Positions 37,626 to 48,665 are shown, counted from the first letter of the stretch. The stretch is DNA of 64,000 nt from Lachnospiraceae bacterium (GCA_024682555.1 JAIKZD010000032.1:25325-89324); one strand, 5' to 3'. Numbers and translations: made by a program. Notes: generated from the sequence alone by a model not told the origin.

Positions 37626-37655
37626 TTGCAAACATGACCGGGATTATTGTACAAT
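37626..37655 (+). promoter_or_regulatory. Sigma-A-like promoter upstream of glutamine synthetase
   Basis: TTGCAA - 18 nt - TACAAT. Confidence 0.5.
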
Positions 37656-37705
37656 AACTCTGTGTGTATCATTGACACTAATGCCTGAAAAAAAAGGAAA
37701 CCGAT

Positions 37706-39019
37706 ATGAAGACAAAAGAAGAGATATTAAATCTGATAGAGGAGGAAGGAGTTGAGTTTATAAGGCTTCAGTTCACGGATATGTTCGGGAACCTGAAGAA
37801 TCTTGCCGTTACTCCAAGCCAGATAGACAAAGTGCTTGAAAACAGGTATGTTCTTGATGAACCGGCAATGTTCGGTACTTTTAAGAACTGTGTAAGGGAT
37901 ATGTATCTGTATCCGGTGACCGAAAGCTTTAAGATACTGCCCTGGCGTCCCAAACAGGGAAAGGTGGGAAGATTCATCTGCGACGTCTGCTATGAGGACG
38001 GGACGCCGTGTGAGATGAGCCCCAGAAGCATACTTAAAAATGTGCTGGATACGGCCTCAAAGGAGGGCTATGATTTCTATGTCGATCCCGAGATAGAGTT
38101 CTTCCTTTTCAGAACGGATGAAAACGGCTCACCCACCGTGGTTTCGTACGAGGATGCCGGATATATGGATGTGGGTCCCGCGGACAACGGGGAAAATGCA
38201 AGAAGGGATATGGTGCTTGCCCTTGAAGAGATGGGTTTTGAGATCAAATCCTCCTGGCATGAAAAAGCTTCTGCCCAGCATGAGATAGATTATACCGGCG
38301 GGGAGGCATTGCAGATAGCGGATTCGATAATGACCTTCCGTTTTGCCGTAAGGTCCATAGCCAAGAATTTCGGCCTCTATGCAACCTTTATGCCCAAGCC
38401 TAAAAATGATGTGCCGGGCTCGGGTCTGCACCTCAATTTTGCGGTATATAAAAAGGACAAAAGCATATTTAAGATATCTCAAAAAAAAGATGGCACCATC
38501 GAGATATCCGATGAAGCGAAATGGTTTATGGGCGGTATCATGAAACACGCAAGGGCGGTCTGCTGCTTTACAAATCCCATAATCAATTCCTATAAGAGGC
38601 TGTCAAACGGTTTTGAAGCTCCCGGAAGTGTGGGATGGACGACAACGGGCGACAACTCATTCCTGAGGATCCATAAGTATTCCGGTGAGGAGACCAAGAT
38701 CGAGCTGAGATTCCCGGATCCATCCGCAAATCCTTATCTTGCCTTTGCCGCCGTGATATCGGCAGGTCTTGACGGGATCAGGAACAGGATAAGTCCGGGA
38801 CTTGATATAGTTAATGACAACTCCGTTGTATCGGATAACAAGGCGCTGCCGAAGAGCTTAAATGACAGCGTGGAGGCTGCGGGATCCGATGAGCTCTTAT
38901 CGGCAGCTCTCGGTGATGAATTCTTAAGGCTTTATCTTGAAAATAAGCAGAAGGAGTGGTCCGAATACATGCATCACGTATCGGATTGGGAGATAGACAG
39001 GTATTTATCGAGGCTGTAG
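37706..39019 (+). CDS. glnA: Glutamine synthetase type I
   Basis: 'FIRLQFTDMFGNLKNLAV', 'PGSGLHLNFAVYKK', 'INSYKRLSNGFEAP', 'IELRFPDPSANPYLAF'. Confidence 0.98.
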   Translation: MKTKEEILNLIEEEGVEFIRLQFTDMFGNLKNLAVTPSQIDKVLENRYVLDEPAMFGTFKNCVRDMYLYPVTESFKILPWRPKQGKVGRFICDVCYEDGTPCEMSPRSILKNVLDTASKEGYDFYVDPEIEFFLFRTDENGSPTVVSYEDAGYMDVGPADNGENARRDMVLALEEMGFEIKSSWHEKASAQHEIDYTGGEALQIADSIMTFRFAVRSIAKNFGLYATFMPKPKNDVPGSGLHLNFAVYKKDKSIFKISQKKDGTIEISDEAKWFMGGIMKHARAVCCFTNPIINSYKRLSNGFEAPGSVGWTTTGDNSFLRIHKYSGEETKIELRFPDPSANPYLAFAAVISAGLDGIRNRISPGLDIVNDNSVVSDNKALPKSLNDSVEAAGSDELLSAALGDEFLRLYLENKQKEWSEYMHHVSDWEIDRYLSRL

Positions 39020-39029
39020 GAGATATTTT

Positions 39030-39581
39030 ATGGAGAATATCATTATAGCCTTACCCAAAAGAAAAGAGTCGGAAAAAATAGGACGCATATTGACATCCTT
39101 CGGAATAGAGACACCTGTTATCTATTCTTCTCTTCCCGAAATACTGTCGGCTTCGGGAAAAGGCGAACCGGGGATCCTGATAATGGGAGAAAATCTAAAT
39201 AACATAAGTTATTTTGAAGTCTGCGAATATCTTCCGGAAAACTATGATGTTATTTTATTGTCGGAGGGCATAAACGACAGAAGCATCAGGGATGGAGTAG
39301 TGGGCATTTCAATACCGTTCAGACCCGAGGAGCTGATAAAAACCATCGATATAATATGCTCCGTTCATGAAAGAAGGATCCTGAAAAAGCAGAAGCATCA
39401 TTCCATACCCTTTGCCGGCCGTTCGGTTAAGGATAAGCAGATAATAGACAGGGCCAAAAGGATCCTTATGGAAAAAAAAGACATGGAAGAACCCGAGGCC
39501 CACAGATATCTGCAGAAATGCAGCATGGATGCAGGCGTAAGCCTTGTTGAAAGCGCAAAAAAGATCCTCACGGTAATGTAG
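39030..39581 (+). CDS. ANTAR-domain antiterminator regulator
   Basis: Receiver-like N-terminus and 'DRAKRILMEKKDMEEPEAHRYLQKCSMDAGVSLVESAKKIL' ANTAR motif. Confidence 0.85.
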   Translation: MENIIIALPKRKESEKIGRILTSFGIETPVIYSSLPEILSASGKGEPGILIMGENLNNISYFEVCEYLPENYDVILLSEGINDRSIRDGVVGISIPFRPEELIKTIDIICSVHERRILKKQKHHSIPFAGRSVKDKQIIDRAKRILMEKKDMEEPEAHRYLQKCSMDAGVSLVESAKKILTVM

Positions 39582-39594
39582 GAGACAAATAACA

Positions 39595-41082
39595 ATGTTA
39601 TTTAATTCGCTCGAGTTTATTATATTTCTGCCCGCTGTACTGCTCATATATTTCATACTGCCTGAAAAGATCAGGTACATATGGCTTCTCATATCCAGTT
39701 ACTATTTCTATATGTGCTGGAATGCGGAATATGCGGTTCTGATCTTTGTATCCACTCTGGTCACCTATATCTGCGGTGTTATGCTTGAACGATCGGGTGA
39801 CGGCAGGGATAAACCGGCGCGGTACAGAAAAATATGTCTGGCCATCTCTGTCACCATTAATCTTCTCATCCTTTTCTTCTTTAAATACTTCGGCTTTGCC
39901 CTGGGTATAGCAAAAGGCCTGCTTGGATTTCTGCACATCGAATTACATATAAACGAATTTGATATCCTCCTTCCCGTGGGTATCTCCTTTTATATCTTCC
40001 AGGCCCTGGGATATACGATTGATGTTTACAGGGGTGAAACAAAGGCCGAAAAGAATTTTCTCAAATATGCGCTTTTTGTTTCCTTCTTTCCCCAGCTTGT
40101 GGCAGGTCCCATAGAGCGTTCTAAAAATCTGCTGAAACAGCTCTTTGTTCCGCATGCCTTCTCTTTTGAAAGATTTCTTGAGGGACTTTATCTGATGCTC
40201 TGGGGATATTTCTTAAAGCTCGTCATTGCTGACAGGATAGCGATATATGTTGATGCCGTGTTTGATGATATCGTCACCTACCGGGGATGTTTTCTGGCTG
40301 TGGCGGTGATCCTTTTTGCGGTACAGATCTATTGCGATTTTGCGGGGTATTCCGTCATAGCCAAAGGAGCCGCGCTCTGTTTCGGTATAGAGCTCATGGA
40401 TAACTTTGATGCACCCTATCTGTCCGAAAGCGTGGCGGAGTTCTGGAGGAGATGGCATATATCCCTGACTTCCTGGTTCAGGGATTATCTCTATATTCCT
40501 CTGGGAGGAAACAGAAAAGGAAGATTCAGACAGTACCTAAATATCATGATAGTCTTTCTGTTAAGCGGTCTCTGGCATGGCGCAAGCTTTAACTATGTTG
40601 CCTGGGGCGGGATCAACGGGTTGTATCAGGTGATCGGGACACTGACACTTAATATGAGGAAAAAGATCTCGGGGCTTCTTAAGCTTGACCGGGAAAGTAT
40701 GGGGTTTAAGATATCCAGAATGGCCGGTACCTTTTTCCTCGTGGATCTATCCTGGATCTTTTTCAGGGCCGGGGGATTAAAGCGCGCCTTTGTGATAATA
40801 AAGAGCATCTTTACCGCAGATAACCCCTGGGTGCTTTTTGACGGTTCTTTATATAATTTTTCCCTGGATGAAAAAGGATTTACGGTCCTGTGCGTTGCAA
40901 TTTTCATATTACTGGCGGCGGACCTTTTCAGGAGAAAAAAGATACGGATAAGAAAGATACTCCTCGGACAGGACTGGCTATGCCAGTCGTTCATTGTCTC
41001 CTTCAGTGTCCTTGCCATCCTCCTGTTCGGGATATGGGGCGAGGGATATGATGCCCAGAGCTTTATCTATTTCCGATTCTGA
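39595..41082 (+). CDS. MBOAT O-acyltransferase (AlgI/DltB-like) #1
   Basis: 'EFWRRWHISLTSWFRDYLYIPLGGNRKG' and catalytic-His 'LSGLWHGASFNYVAWG'. Confidence 0.95.
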   Translation: MLFNSLEFIIFLPAVLLIYFILPEKIRYIWLLISSYYFYMCWNAEYAVLIFVSTLVTYICGVMLERSGDGRDKPARYRKICLAISVTINLLILFFFKYFGFALGIAKGLLGFLHIELHINEFDILLPVGISFYIFQALGYTIDVYRGETKAEKNFLKYALFVSFFPQLVAGPIERSKNLLKQLFVPHAFSFERFLEGLYLMLWGYFLKLVIADRIAIYVDAVFDDIVTYRGCFLAVAVILFAVQIYCDFAGYSVIAKGAALCFGIELMDNFDAPYLSESVAEFWRRWHISLTSWFRDYLYIPLGGNRKGRFRQYLNIMIVFLLSGLWHGASFNYVAWGGINGLYQVIGTLTLNMRKKISGLLKLDRESMGFKISRMAGTFFLVDLSWIFFRAGGLKRAFVIIKSIFTADNPWVLFDGSLYNFSLDEKGFTVLCVAIFILLAADLFRRKKIRIRKILLGQDWLCQSFIVSFSVLAILLFGIWGEGYDAQSFIYFRF

Positions 41083-41170
41083 GTGGATCCGGGAAACTGC
41101 CGCCCCGGCGAATGAGTTTCCTAAACGGGCAGGGAATGCAAAGAGAAGGGCATAAAAAACAGCGAAGAAC

Positions 41171-42313
41171 ATGGAAAACATCGAAATCATTGAAGACTAT
41201 AAGATCATGAAAAATGCGGAAAGTACAAAAAAACCAAAAAACATGAACAGCAGGGCTGAAAAGGCAGCCTTTATCCTGCTTACGCTTGCAGTTATCCTCT
41301 TTGGGATATGGTATCTTACGGGACTGTTGAGCTTAAAGCACAGTGAAAAGATGTACAGGTATTTTATGGAAAGCGATCAGTCCTATGATGTCCTGTTCTT
41401 CGGATCCTCACACATGAAAAATGCCTTGTCGCCCAATGACATCTATCATGAGTACGGGATAAGGGGATATAACCTTTCGATGCAGGGCAATTACCTTGAC
41501 AGCAATTATTATCTGATAAAAGAATGTCTGCATATCCTTGACAAAACCGGACGGGAGTATCCGAAGATCATCGTTATGGATACCTTTGATGCAGTGCAGG
41601 AGCCGGGAAACCTGCATAATGCCTGGGACAGTTTCCCCCTTGATAAAATAAAGCTTGAGATGATAAGGGAACTGACGGATAAAGATCACAGATGGGGTTT
41701 TTATTTCCCCTTCTCGCTCTATCACAACAGGTGGAACGATATACAGATAACGGATTACCGGATCCCGTATAATGATATTCTGGGGATCGAGCCCGGATAT
41801 GAGATATATGACTTCGAAACTCCCTGGGAGATCCCGGAGGCCGGCAGCAAAAAAGAGGTGCCACAGGAGCTGCTTGACAAGTTTGACAGGATAAAGGATC
41901 TCTGCGATGAAAAGGGGATAAAGCTGATCCTTTGCTATATACCGGACAGGATCGACTCAAGTGTTCTGGAAGCTGAGAGCATAGGGGAATACGCTGCAGG
42001 CAGGGGTATAGAGTATATAAATTTTGCATATGAAGATACGGGTCTTGATTATGATCTGGACTTTTTTGACCCGGACGGTCATTTAAATATCCGAGGGGCG
42101 AGGAAGTTTTCCTTTGTTATGGGGGAGAAACTGAAAGAATACGGTCTTCCCGACAGGAGAGGAGATGAGAACTCGGAAGTCTGGGATGATTATTACCGTA
42201 TATATCTTGAGGATGCAAAGAAAAGGATAGAAGAGGCGGCGGATCCCGATCCCTATATCGCGGAAGCCTATAAGGGTGAGATCAGTCTGACGGATGAGCC
42301 CGAAGCAGAGTAA
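41171..42313 (+). CDS. SGNH-type membrane-anchored acyltransferase/esterase partner #1
   Basis: TM anchor, 'DVLFFGSSHMKNALSP', 'FDPDGHLNIRGARKFS'. Confidence 0.75.
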   Translation: MENIEIIEDYKIMKNAESTKKPKNMNSRAEKAAFILLTLAVILFGIWYLTGLLSLKHSEKMYRYFMESDQSYDVLFFGSSHMKNALSPNDIYHEYGIRGYNLSMQGNYLDSNYYLIKECLHILDKTGREYPKIIVMDTFDAVQEPGNLHNAWDSFPLDKIKLEMIRELTDKDHRWGFYFPFSLYHNRWNDIQITDYRIPYNDILGIEPGYEIYDFETPWEIPEAGSKKEVPQELLDKFDRIKDLCDEKGIKLILCYIPDRIDSSVLEAESIGEYAAGRGIEYINFAYEDTGLDYDLDFFDPDGHLNIRGARKFSFVMGEKLKEYGLPDRRGDENSEVWDDYYRIYLEDAKKRIEEAADPDPYIAEAYKGEISLTDEPEAE

Positions 42314-42386
42314 TAAATTAAAGAAATAGATCAGAACAGTCAATAAAGAGCGGGAAACAAAAAGGATAACGAAAAGGAAGAAAAGG

Positions 42387-44750
42387 ATGGACATAGACAG
42401 AATACTTGAAAACGTTGACAGGTTATATGAGGAAAAAAAGCCGGAAGAGGCGGAAACGCTGCTTCTTGGGGCTTTAAGCGCCGCATCCGAAGAAGCGGAT
42501 GATGTGAGTGCCTTAAGGATCCTAAATGAGCTGATAGGGCACTACAGGGTCACCACCCAGGCGGAAAAATCCTATATAGCCTCCGAGGAGGCCCTTAAGA
42601 TCGCGGAAAGACTTCTTCCGAAAGAATCGATACCCTATGCCACCACCCTTTTAAATATAGCGACGGCTTACAGGGGCGGGGGAAGGCTTGAGGATTCGCT
42701 GAGGATCTATAAACAGGTGGAAGATATATACGGAAAGATCCTTGATCCGGATGACGGGCTGATAGCCAGTCTGTACAACAATGAAGCGCTCCTGTATCAG
42801 GAAATGGGTGATTTTGAAAAGGCAGGGGATAACCTGCATAAGGCCATTGAGATCGTGACTGCCGTGGGAAACAGGTACGAAGAAGCGGTATCAAGGGCAA
42901 ATCTTGCGGGGACACTTATACAGCTTAAAGAGCCGGAAGAGGCATACAGAGAAGCCATGCTTTCGGTAAAGCTGTTTGAGGAACTGATGGTGGAAGACCA
43001 GCATCTGTGTGCGGCAATGTCCGCCATCGGCAGTTATTACTATATAAAGGGCGAATTCATAAAGGCGGCGGAAACCTTTAAAAACACCATGGAACTCATG
43101 GAGAGGACACTCGGGAAAAACGGATACTATTACAGGCTTAAGGAAAACTATGAAGTATCGCTGAAAGAGGCTGAGAAGGCAGCAAAAATGGAAACGGAGA
43201 AGAAAACCGGGCAGGATACGGAGAAAGAAGCAGAAAAGAAAAAGGGGCTGGATATCTGCAGGAAATACTATGAGACCTTCGGAAAGAAGATGATAGAAGA
43301 AAAATTTCCCGAATATGCGGATAAGATAGCCGTTGGACTTGTGGGGGAAGGCTCTGACTGCTACGGTTATGATGATGAGATATCAAGAGATCATGATTTC
43401 GGCCCTTCCTTCTGTCTGTGGGTAACGGAAGAGACCTTTAAGGAAATAGGAGAACAGCTTAAAGAGGCCTATGAGGCCCTTCCTGCGGAAATAGACGGCA
43501 TAACGCGGAGCAGGACGGTCAACGGCAGAGCCAGAAGGGGCGTATGCACGATAAAGGAATTCTATACCCGTCTTCTGGGAACAGACAGATACGAGGATAT
43601 CGACTGGAGAAATGTTTCCGACACAGCATTGTCCGCTTCGGTCAATGGGGAGGTGTTCAGGGATGATGAAGGTATCTTTTCAGAAATGAGAGAAAAGCTA
43701 AAGCAGGGGTACCCGGAAAGGATCCTTTATGCAAAGCTTGCAGAGAGCTGTGCAAGATTTGCCCAGTATGGTCAATATAATTATCCGAGATTCCTTGAAA
43801 GGAAGGACAGCTTCAGCGCACACCTGATGAGAAGCGATGCACTTAAGGAAGCGATGAAGCTTAAATATCTCTCGCTGAATGTCTATATGCCCCATGATAA
43901 ATGGCTCTTCAGGGGACTTGACGATCTGCCGGGAGGCGGGGAGCTTAAGGATATGTTAACGGCAGTCCTTAATGACGGCGGAGATCCGGCTTCATCCGCG
44001 GATTCTCTTGAAAAGATCGGAGAATACTTTGCCATGGAGCTTTACCGCAGGGATTATATAAGCGATATCGATCCCTACCTTGATCATCAGACGGAAGAGC
44101 TTCTGGAAAGATCCATGTTTGCGGATGACAGTGTAGAGGAGCTTGCCTTAAAGATCGCAAAGCTTGAGTTCGAAGCATTTGACAAAGTCCAAAATGAAGG
44201 GGGAAGGGCGGAATGCCAGAATAACTGGCCTACCTTTTCCATAATGAGAAGAAGCCAGTATCTTACCTGGTATAAGACCATGCTGCTTCAGTATATCTAC
44301 GATTTCAGGCGGGAGATGCGTCTGGGGCACAACCTGATAACGGAAAAATACGGCAGGATGATGGAGAGTACCGCTCCCGATGAATATGAGAAGATAAAAG
44401 ACAATTTCCCTGTACTGACCGATGAAAAAAAGGCTATAATAAACACCGTTGCGGGGATACAGGTAAAATGGATGGAGGATTTCGCAAAGGAATACCCGCT
44501 CCTTGCGGGACAGGCAAGGGATATAAGGTCTTCGCAGGATAACCTTTATAATACCTCCTATGAGACCTATTTAAGGGGAGAGCTGGGAACCTACTCGGAC
44601 AAGATGCTGGAGCTTTATGCAAGGTTCATTGTGGATCATGCAAGAGAGGGGAAAAATCTTGCTTACGAGACCATGGAAAACAGCGCAAGGCTTTACGGAT
44701 ACAGGGATCTGGATGCGGCGGAAAAAGCAGTGGGCGGACAGAACACATAA
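42387..44750 (+). CDS. TPR + DUF4037-like nucleotidyltransferase-fold protein
   Basis: N-terminal TPR segments; 'VGEGSDCYGYDDEISRDHDFGPSFCLWV'. Confidence 0.75.
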   Translation: MDIDRILENVDRLYEEKKPEEAETLLLGALSAASEEADDVSALRILNELIGHYRVTTQAEKSYIASEEALKIAERLLPKESIPYATTLLNIATAYRGGGRLEDSLRIYKQVEDIYGKILDPDDGLIASLYNNEALLYQEMGDFEKAGDNLHKAIEIVTAVGNRYEEAVSRANLAGTLIQLKEPEEAYREAMLSVKLFEELMVEDQHLCAAMSAIGSYYYIKGEFIKAAETFKNTMELMERTLGKNGYYYRLKENYEVSLKEAEKAAKMETEKKTGQDTEKEAEKKKGLDICRKYYETFGKKMIEEKFPEYADKIAVGLVGEGSDCYGYDDEISRDHDFGPSFCLWVTEETFKEIGEQLKEAYEALPAEIDGITRSRTVNGRARRGVCTIKEFYTRLLGTDRYEDIDWRNVSDTALSASVNGEVFRDDEGIFSEMREKLKQGYPERILYAKLAESCARFAQYGQYNYPRFLERKDSFSAHLMRSDALKEAMKLKYLSLNVYMPHDKWLFRGLDDLPGGGELKDMLTAVLNDGGDPASSADSLEKIGEYFAMELYRRDYISDIDPYLDHQTEELLERSMFADDSVEELALKIAKLEFEAFDKVQNEGGRAECQNNWPTFSIMRRSQYLTWYKTMLLQYIYDFRREMRLGHNLITEKYGRMMESTAPDEYEKIKDNFPVLTDEKKAIINTVAGIQVKWMEDFAKEYPLLAGQARDIRSSQDNLYNTSYETYLRGELGTYSDKMLELYARFIVDHAREGKNLAYETMENSARLYGYRDLDAAEKAVGGQNT

Positions 44751-44794
44751 ATAACATGTAAAAAATTTGTAAAAACGGAAGAGGGTAAGAAAAA

Positions 44795-45556
44795 ATGAAA
44801 TACATATCATGGAACGTGAACGGATTAAGGGCATGCTTAAACAAGGGCTTCCTGGATTTTTTTAATGATATCGGTGCCGATGTTTTTATGCTGCAGGAGA
44901 TAAAGCTTAAGGAGGGGCAGCTTGACCTTCCTCTTCCCGGATATCATACATATTATTACTATGCGGAAAAGCCCGGTTATTCGGGGACTGCCCTCTTCAG
45001 TAAAACAGAGCCCCTCAGTGTGACTTACGGGATCGGTATTGAAGAGCATGACCATGAAGGCCGTGTGATCACAGCGGAATATAAGGATCATTACCTAATC
45101 ACCTGCTACACCCCAAATGCCAAGCAGGATCTTTCAAGGCTTGAATACAGGATGGTGTGGGAGGATGATTTCAGGGCCTATCTGAAAGCACTCGAAAAGA
45201 ACAAGCCCGTCATAGTCTGCGGGGATCTGAATGTGGCTCATGAAGAGATCGATCTTAAGAATCCGAAAACGAATCACCATAACGCCGGTTTTACCGATGA
45301 AGAAAGGAACAAGATGACAGAGCTTCTTTCCGCGGGCTTTACAGACACTTTCCGTTATATATATCCCGATAAAAGGGATGCCTATTCCTGGTGGTCATAC
45401 AGGTTTAAGGCAAGGGAAAAGAACGCGGGGTGGAGGATCGATTATTTTCTTGTCTCGGATATCCTTAAGGAAAAGATCGTTGATGCAAAGATCCATGCCG
45501 ATATTGAGGGCTCTGACCACTGTCCGGTGGAACTTTTGATAGATATTGGGAGTTAA
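44795..45556 (+). CDS. xth: Exodeoxyribonuclease III
   Basis: '[19 protein letters not shown]', '[10 protein letters not shown]', '[17 protein letters not shown]', '[10 protein letters not shown]', 'GSDHCPVEL'. Confidence 0.97.
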   Translation: MKYISWNVNGLRACLNKGFLDFFNDIGADVFMLQEIKLKEGQLDLPLPGYHTYYYYAEKPGYSGTALFSKTEPLSVTYGIGIEEHDHEGRVITAEYKDHYLITCYTPNAKQDLSRLEYRMVWEDDFRAYLKALEKNKPVIVCGDLNVAHEEIDLKNPKTNHHNAGFTDEERNKMTELLSAGFTDTFRYIYPDKRDAYSWWSYRFKAREKNAGWRIDYFLVSDILKEKIVDAKIHADIEGSDHCPVELLIDIGS

Positions 45557-45559
45557 GGG

Positions 45560-47038
45560 ATGCTTTTTAATTCCTGGCAGTTTTTATTGTTTTTTCCCAT
45601 AGTACTGCTCCTTTATTATGTATTGCCCGTTAAATTCAGGAGAGTGTGGCTGCTTGTCTGCAGTCTGTTTTTCTATGCCTGCTGGAATGTGAAATATCTT
45701 CTCCTGCTTATTGCCTCAATTCTTATCACCTATTTTACCGCCATACTGACGGAAAGATTCGGGAACAAAAGAAAGACCTTGATGATCATCGGGCTTATTG
45801 CCGATTTTTCCCTTCTGGTTTTTTTTAAGTATTCGGGATTTTTACTTAACATCATAAAGGACATCGCGGATAAGTTTAATGTTCCGGGACCGGGTCTTTC
45901 ATTTGACATTTTGCTTCCGGTAGGGATTTCCTTCTATGTATTCCAAAGTGCAGGTTACCTTATTGATGTTTACAGGGGTGATATAAAGGCTGAGAGGAAT
46001 ATCGTCAGATATGCCCTCTTTGTTTCTTTCTTTCCGCAGCTTGTGGCAGGCCCCATAGAAAGATCGAAAAACATGCTTTCACAGATAGATGAAATGGTCA
46101 ACGAAAAGAAGCCTGACTTTGACAGGCTCAGATCCGGGTTCATCTGTATCATGTGGGGGCTGTTCCTGAAACTGGTTGCTGCCGACAGGCTGGCCGTGCT
46201 GGCTGATGAGGTTTTTGACAGATACTATTCCTATGGCACCTTTATCCTCATTCTCGGGGCAGCAGCGTTTTCACTGCAGATATACTGCGATTTTGCAAGC
46301 TATTCGACCATTGCCGCAGGCTCTGCGGAAATGCTCGGGTTTACGCTTATGGAAAACTTTGAGACTCCGTATTTTTCAAGGAGCATACGGGAATTCTGGC
46401 GCAGATGGCATATTTCACTCTCAACCTGGTTCAGGGACTATCTTTATATCCCGCTTGGGGGAAACAGGTGCTCAAAGATCAGGCAGTATGTAAATATCAT
46501 GATAACCTTTCTTGTCAGCGGGCTCTGGCATGGTGCCGACTGGAGCTTCGTATTCTGGGGAGGCCTTCACGGGCTCTATCAGATACTTGGAGATATCATA
46601 AAACCGGTAAGAGACAGGCTGGAATCCTTTTTCCATACGGACAGGGAGTCCTTCGGGTATAAGCTTTCGGAGATGATGATCACAACAGCACTGGCGGTAT
46701 TTGCCTGGATCTTTTTCAGGGCCCCTTCCATCGGAAATGCTTTTTCGTATATAGGCAGGATGTTTACGCATTTTGATCCCTGGACATTAACGGACAAGAG
46801 CATTTATACACTGGGCCTTGATGTGACCGAAATGCACGTTCTGTGGGCTTCTCTCCTCGTTATCCTCTGTGTGGGCATACTCAGATATAAAAGAAGGATA
46901 CGTATAGACAGGTTTATATGTTCACAGGGAGGGCTGTTCAGGGCGGTTACGGTGTATCTGCTGATAATGGCTGTGATAATCTACGGAAAATACGGACCCT
47001 CGGAAGAGTTAAAGGCATTTTTGTATTTCAGGTTCTGA
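45560..47038 (+). CDS. MBOAT O-acyltransferase #2
   Basis: 'EFWRRWHISLSTWFRDYLYIPLGGNR', 'VSGLWHGADWSFVFWG'. Confidence 0.95.
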   Translation: MLFNSWQFLLFFPIVLLLYYVLPVKFRRVWLLVCSLFFYACWNVKYLLLLIASILITYFTAILTERFGNKRKTLMIIGLIADFSLLVFFKYSGFLLNIIKDIADKFNVPGPGLSFDILLPVGISFYVFQSAGYLIDVYRGDIKAERNIVRYALFVSFFPQLVAGPIERSKNMLSQIDEMVNEKKPDFDRLRSGFICIMWGLFLKLVAADRLAVLADEVFDRYYSYGTFILILGAAAFSLQIYCDFASYSTIAAGSAEMLGFTLMENFETPYFSRSIREFWRRWHISLSTWFRDYLYIPLGGNRCSKIRQYVNIMITFLVSGLWHGADWSFVFWGGLHGLYQILGDIIKPVRDRLESFFHTDRESFGYKLSEMMITTALAVFAWIFFRAPSIGNAFSYIGRMFTHFDPWTLTDKSIYTLGLDVTEMHVLWASLLVILCVGILRYKRRIRIDRFICSQGGLFRAVTVYLLIMAVIIYGKYGPSEELKAFLYFRF

Positions 47039-47040
47039 AA

Positions 47041-48606
47041 ATGAAGAAAACGTCCATAAAGATAATAATCTGCATAATAACGGCGGCAGCCGTGTTCATA
47101 TCCACCGCCCGTATAACGGATCGCTTTAATGACAGGCAGGCCGGAGCTTACAGGCAGTTTGAGGGATTTTATGCCCAGCCCGAAGGGAGCGTTGATGTCC
47201 TTTTTGTCGGCTCGAGCAGGGTACATACTAATATAGACCCGGCTGCCCTGTGGGAGGACTACGGGATCTCCTCCTATTGTCTCGGGCTTAACTCCCAGAC
47301 CATCAACACGACTTATTACGCTCTTAAGGAGGCGTTTAAGTATCAGGATCCGAAGGTTGTTGTGGTGGAGGCAAGCCAGATACCGGAAAGCTTTGAAAGA
47401 ATGAGCGGTTTTCCGAGCCTTTACGGAATGAGATACGGGATGAATTATATTAACGCGGTCCTCGAGGAATGTGATCCCGAATGGATCGTTGCCGCACTGC
47501 TTAAATTCCCCCTTTATCACACCGGATACAGGGAAACCGATAAAGAGGTCTATATAGGGGATGAATACCTCTCTTACCCGCGATCACGGGCTTCGGGATA
47601 TAAGGGAGCCGTTGAATACAATTTCTGCGAGCCCTTTGATCCCTATACCGATGAATATGTGGAAGAAGGTTTTCTGTTCGATGATGAAACCGACGGATAT
47701 TTTGACAGGATAGTAAAGCTCTGTGAGGAAAACTCGGCAGCCCTGATTTTTACCCTTACACCGGCGGTGCACAGGATAAGACAGATCGGAGTCTATGATT
47801 ATATGCAAAGACATCCGGAGGTTACCTTTTTAAACACTTCCGATCATTATGAAGAGATCGGCATGGATACGGCTGCGGATTACATTGATGAGGGACATCT
47901 GAACGTATACGGCAGCATGAAGGTCGGAAGGTTTTTCGGCAGATATCTGCATGACAATTACGATCTGGCGGATCACAGGGGTGATGCAAAGTATGTTTCC
48001 TGGGATGAAAATCTGACTTTTCATTACCGTAAGCTTGAAAATGATGAGCTTAAGACCGTCAACGGCTTCGGAACCTATTATGAACATTTTCCAAAGGAGG
48101 ACTATGTTGTCATAGTATCACTGCTTGGTGATTATGACAGGGAATACATAGGACAGACGGATGCCCTCAAGCACGTGCTGTGTAATGAGGCGGTCTACAA
48201 ACTGGGAGGGACCTGGGTTACGGACGGATCGGAAATCATTTACGGAGCCTTCGGTTATGAGGATGAAGAGAGAAAGGCCGTTAATACGGAGGACGGCAGC
48301 GCCGAAACTCTCATAAAACTCGGATATTCCGCAGACGAGGCGGGCCCGGATTCAAAAAGGGTTTCAAATGAATGGCATGCGGATATCGGAAACAGGACCT
48401 TTGAGATCCGAGACGATGAGGAAGGTCTGCCGTGTATTCTCATAGACAATAAGGATTATTCGGTATATAAGGATTACGGAAAGACAAAGGTCAGAAACGG
48501 CATCGAGGCTGTTGTTTATGATAAACTGTCGGAGCAGGTGGTGGATGCGGTCTGCTTTGATGCGGATAACGGATGGGCGGCCACGCGAAATGTGGAAGAC
48601 AACTGA
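47041..48606 (+). CDS. SGNH-type partner #2 with C-terminal interleukin-like/extra domain
   Basis: 'DVLFVGSSRVHTNIDP', 'YIDEGHLNVYGSMKVGRFFG'; start chosen right after MBOAT stop. Confidence 0.7.
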   Translation: MKKTSIKIIICIITAAAVFISTARITDRFNDRQAGAYRQFEGFYAQPEGSVDVLFVGSSRVHTNIDPAALWEDYGISSYCLGLNSQTINTTYYALKEAFKYQDPKVVVVEASQIPESFERMSGFPSLYGMRYGMNYINAVLEECDPEWIVAALLKFPLYHTGYRETDKEVYIGDEYLSYPRSRASGYKGAVEYNFCEPFDPYTDEYVEEGFLFDDETDGYFDRIVKLCEENSAALIFTLTPAVHRIRQIGVYDYMQRHPEVTFLNTSDHYEEIGMDTAADYIDEGHLNVYGSMKVGRFFGRYLHDNYDLADHRGDAKYVSWDENLTFHYRKLENDELKTVNGFGTYYEHFPKEDYVVIVSLLGDYDREYIGQTDALKHVLCNEAVYKLGGTWVTDGSEIIYGAFGYEDEERKAVNTEDGSAETLIKLGYSADEAGPDSKRVSNEWHADIGNRTFEIRDDEEGLPCILIDNKDYSVYKDYGKTKVRNGIEAVVYDKLSEQVVDAVCFDADNGWAATRNVEDN

Positions 48607-48636
48607 CATAAACAAGGCACCGGCAGATAATAAGTT

Positions 48637-48665
48637 TTGACACTTCATCCCTGTTATATTAGAAT
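48637..48665 (+). promoter_or_regulatory. Sigma-A-like promoter
   Basis: TTGACA - 17 nt - TAGAAT. Confidence 0.6.

Noticed and set aside
46918-47040. N-terminal extension of the SGNH #2 ORF
   Set aside because: The extension overlaps MBOAT #2; ATG at 47041 with the following signal-anchor is the better start.
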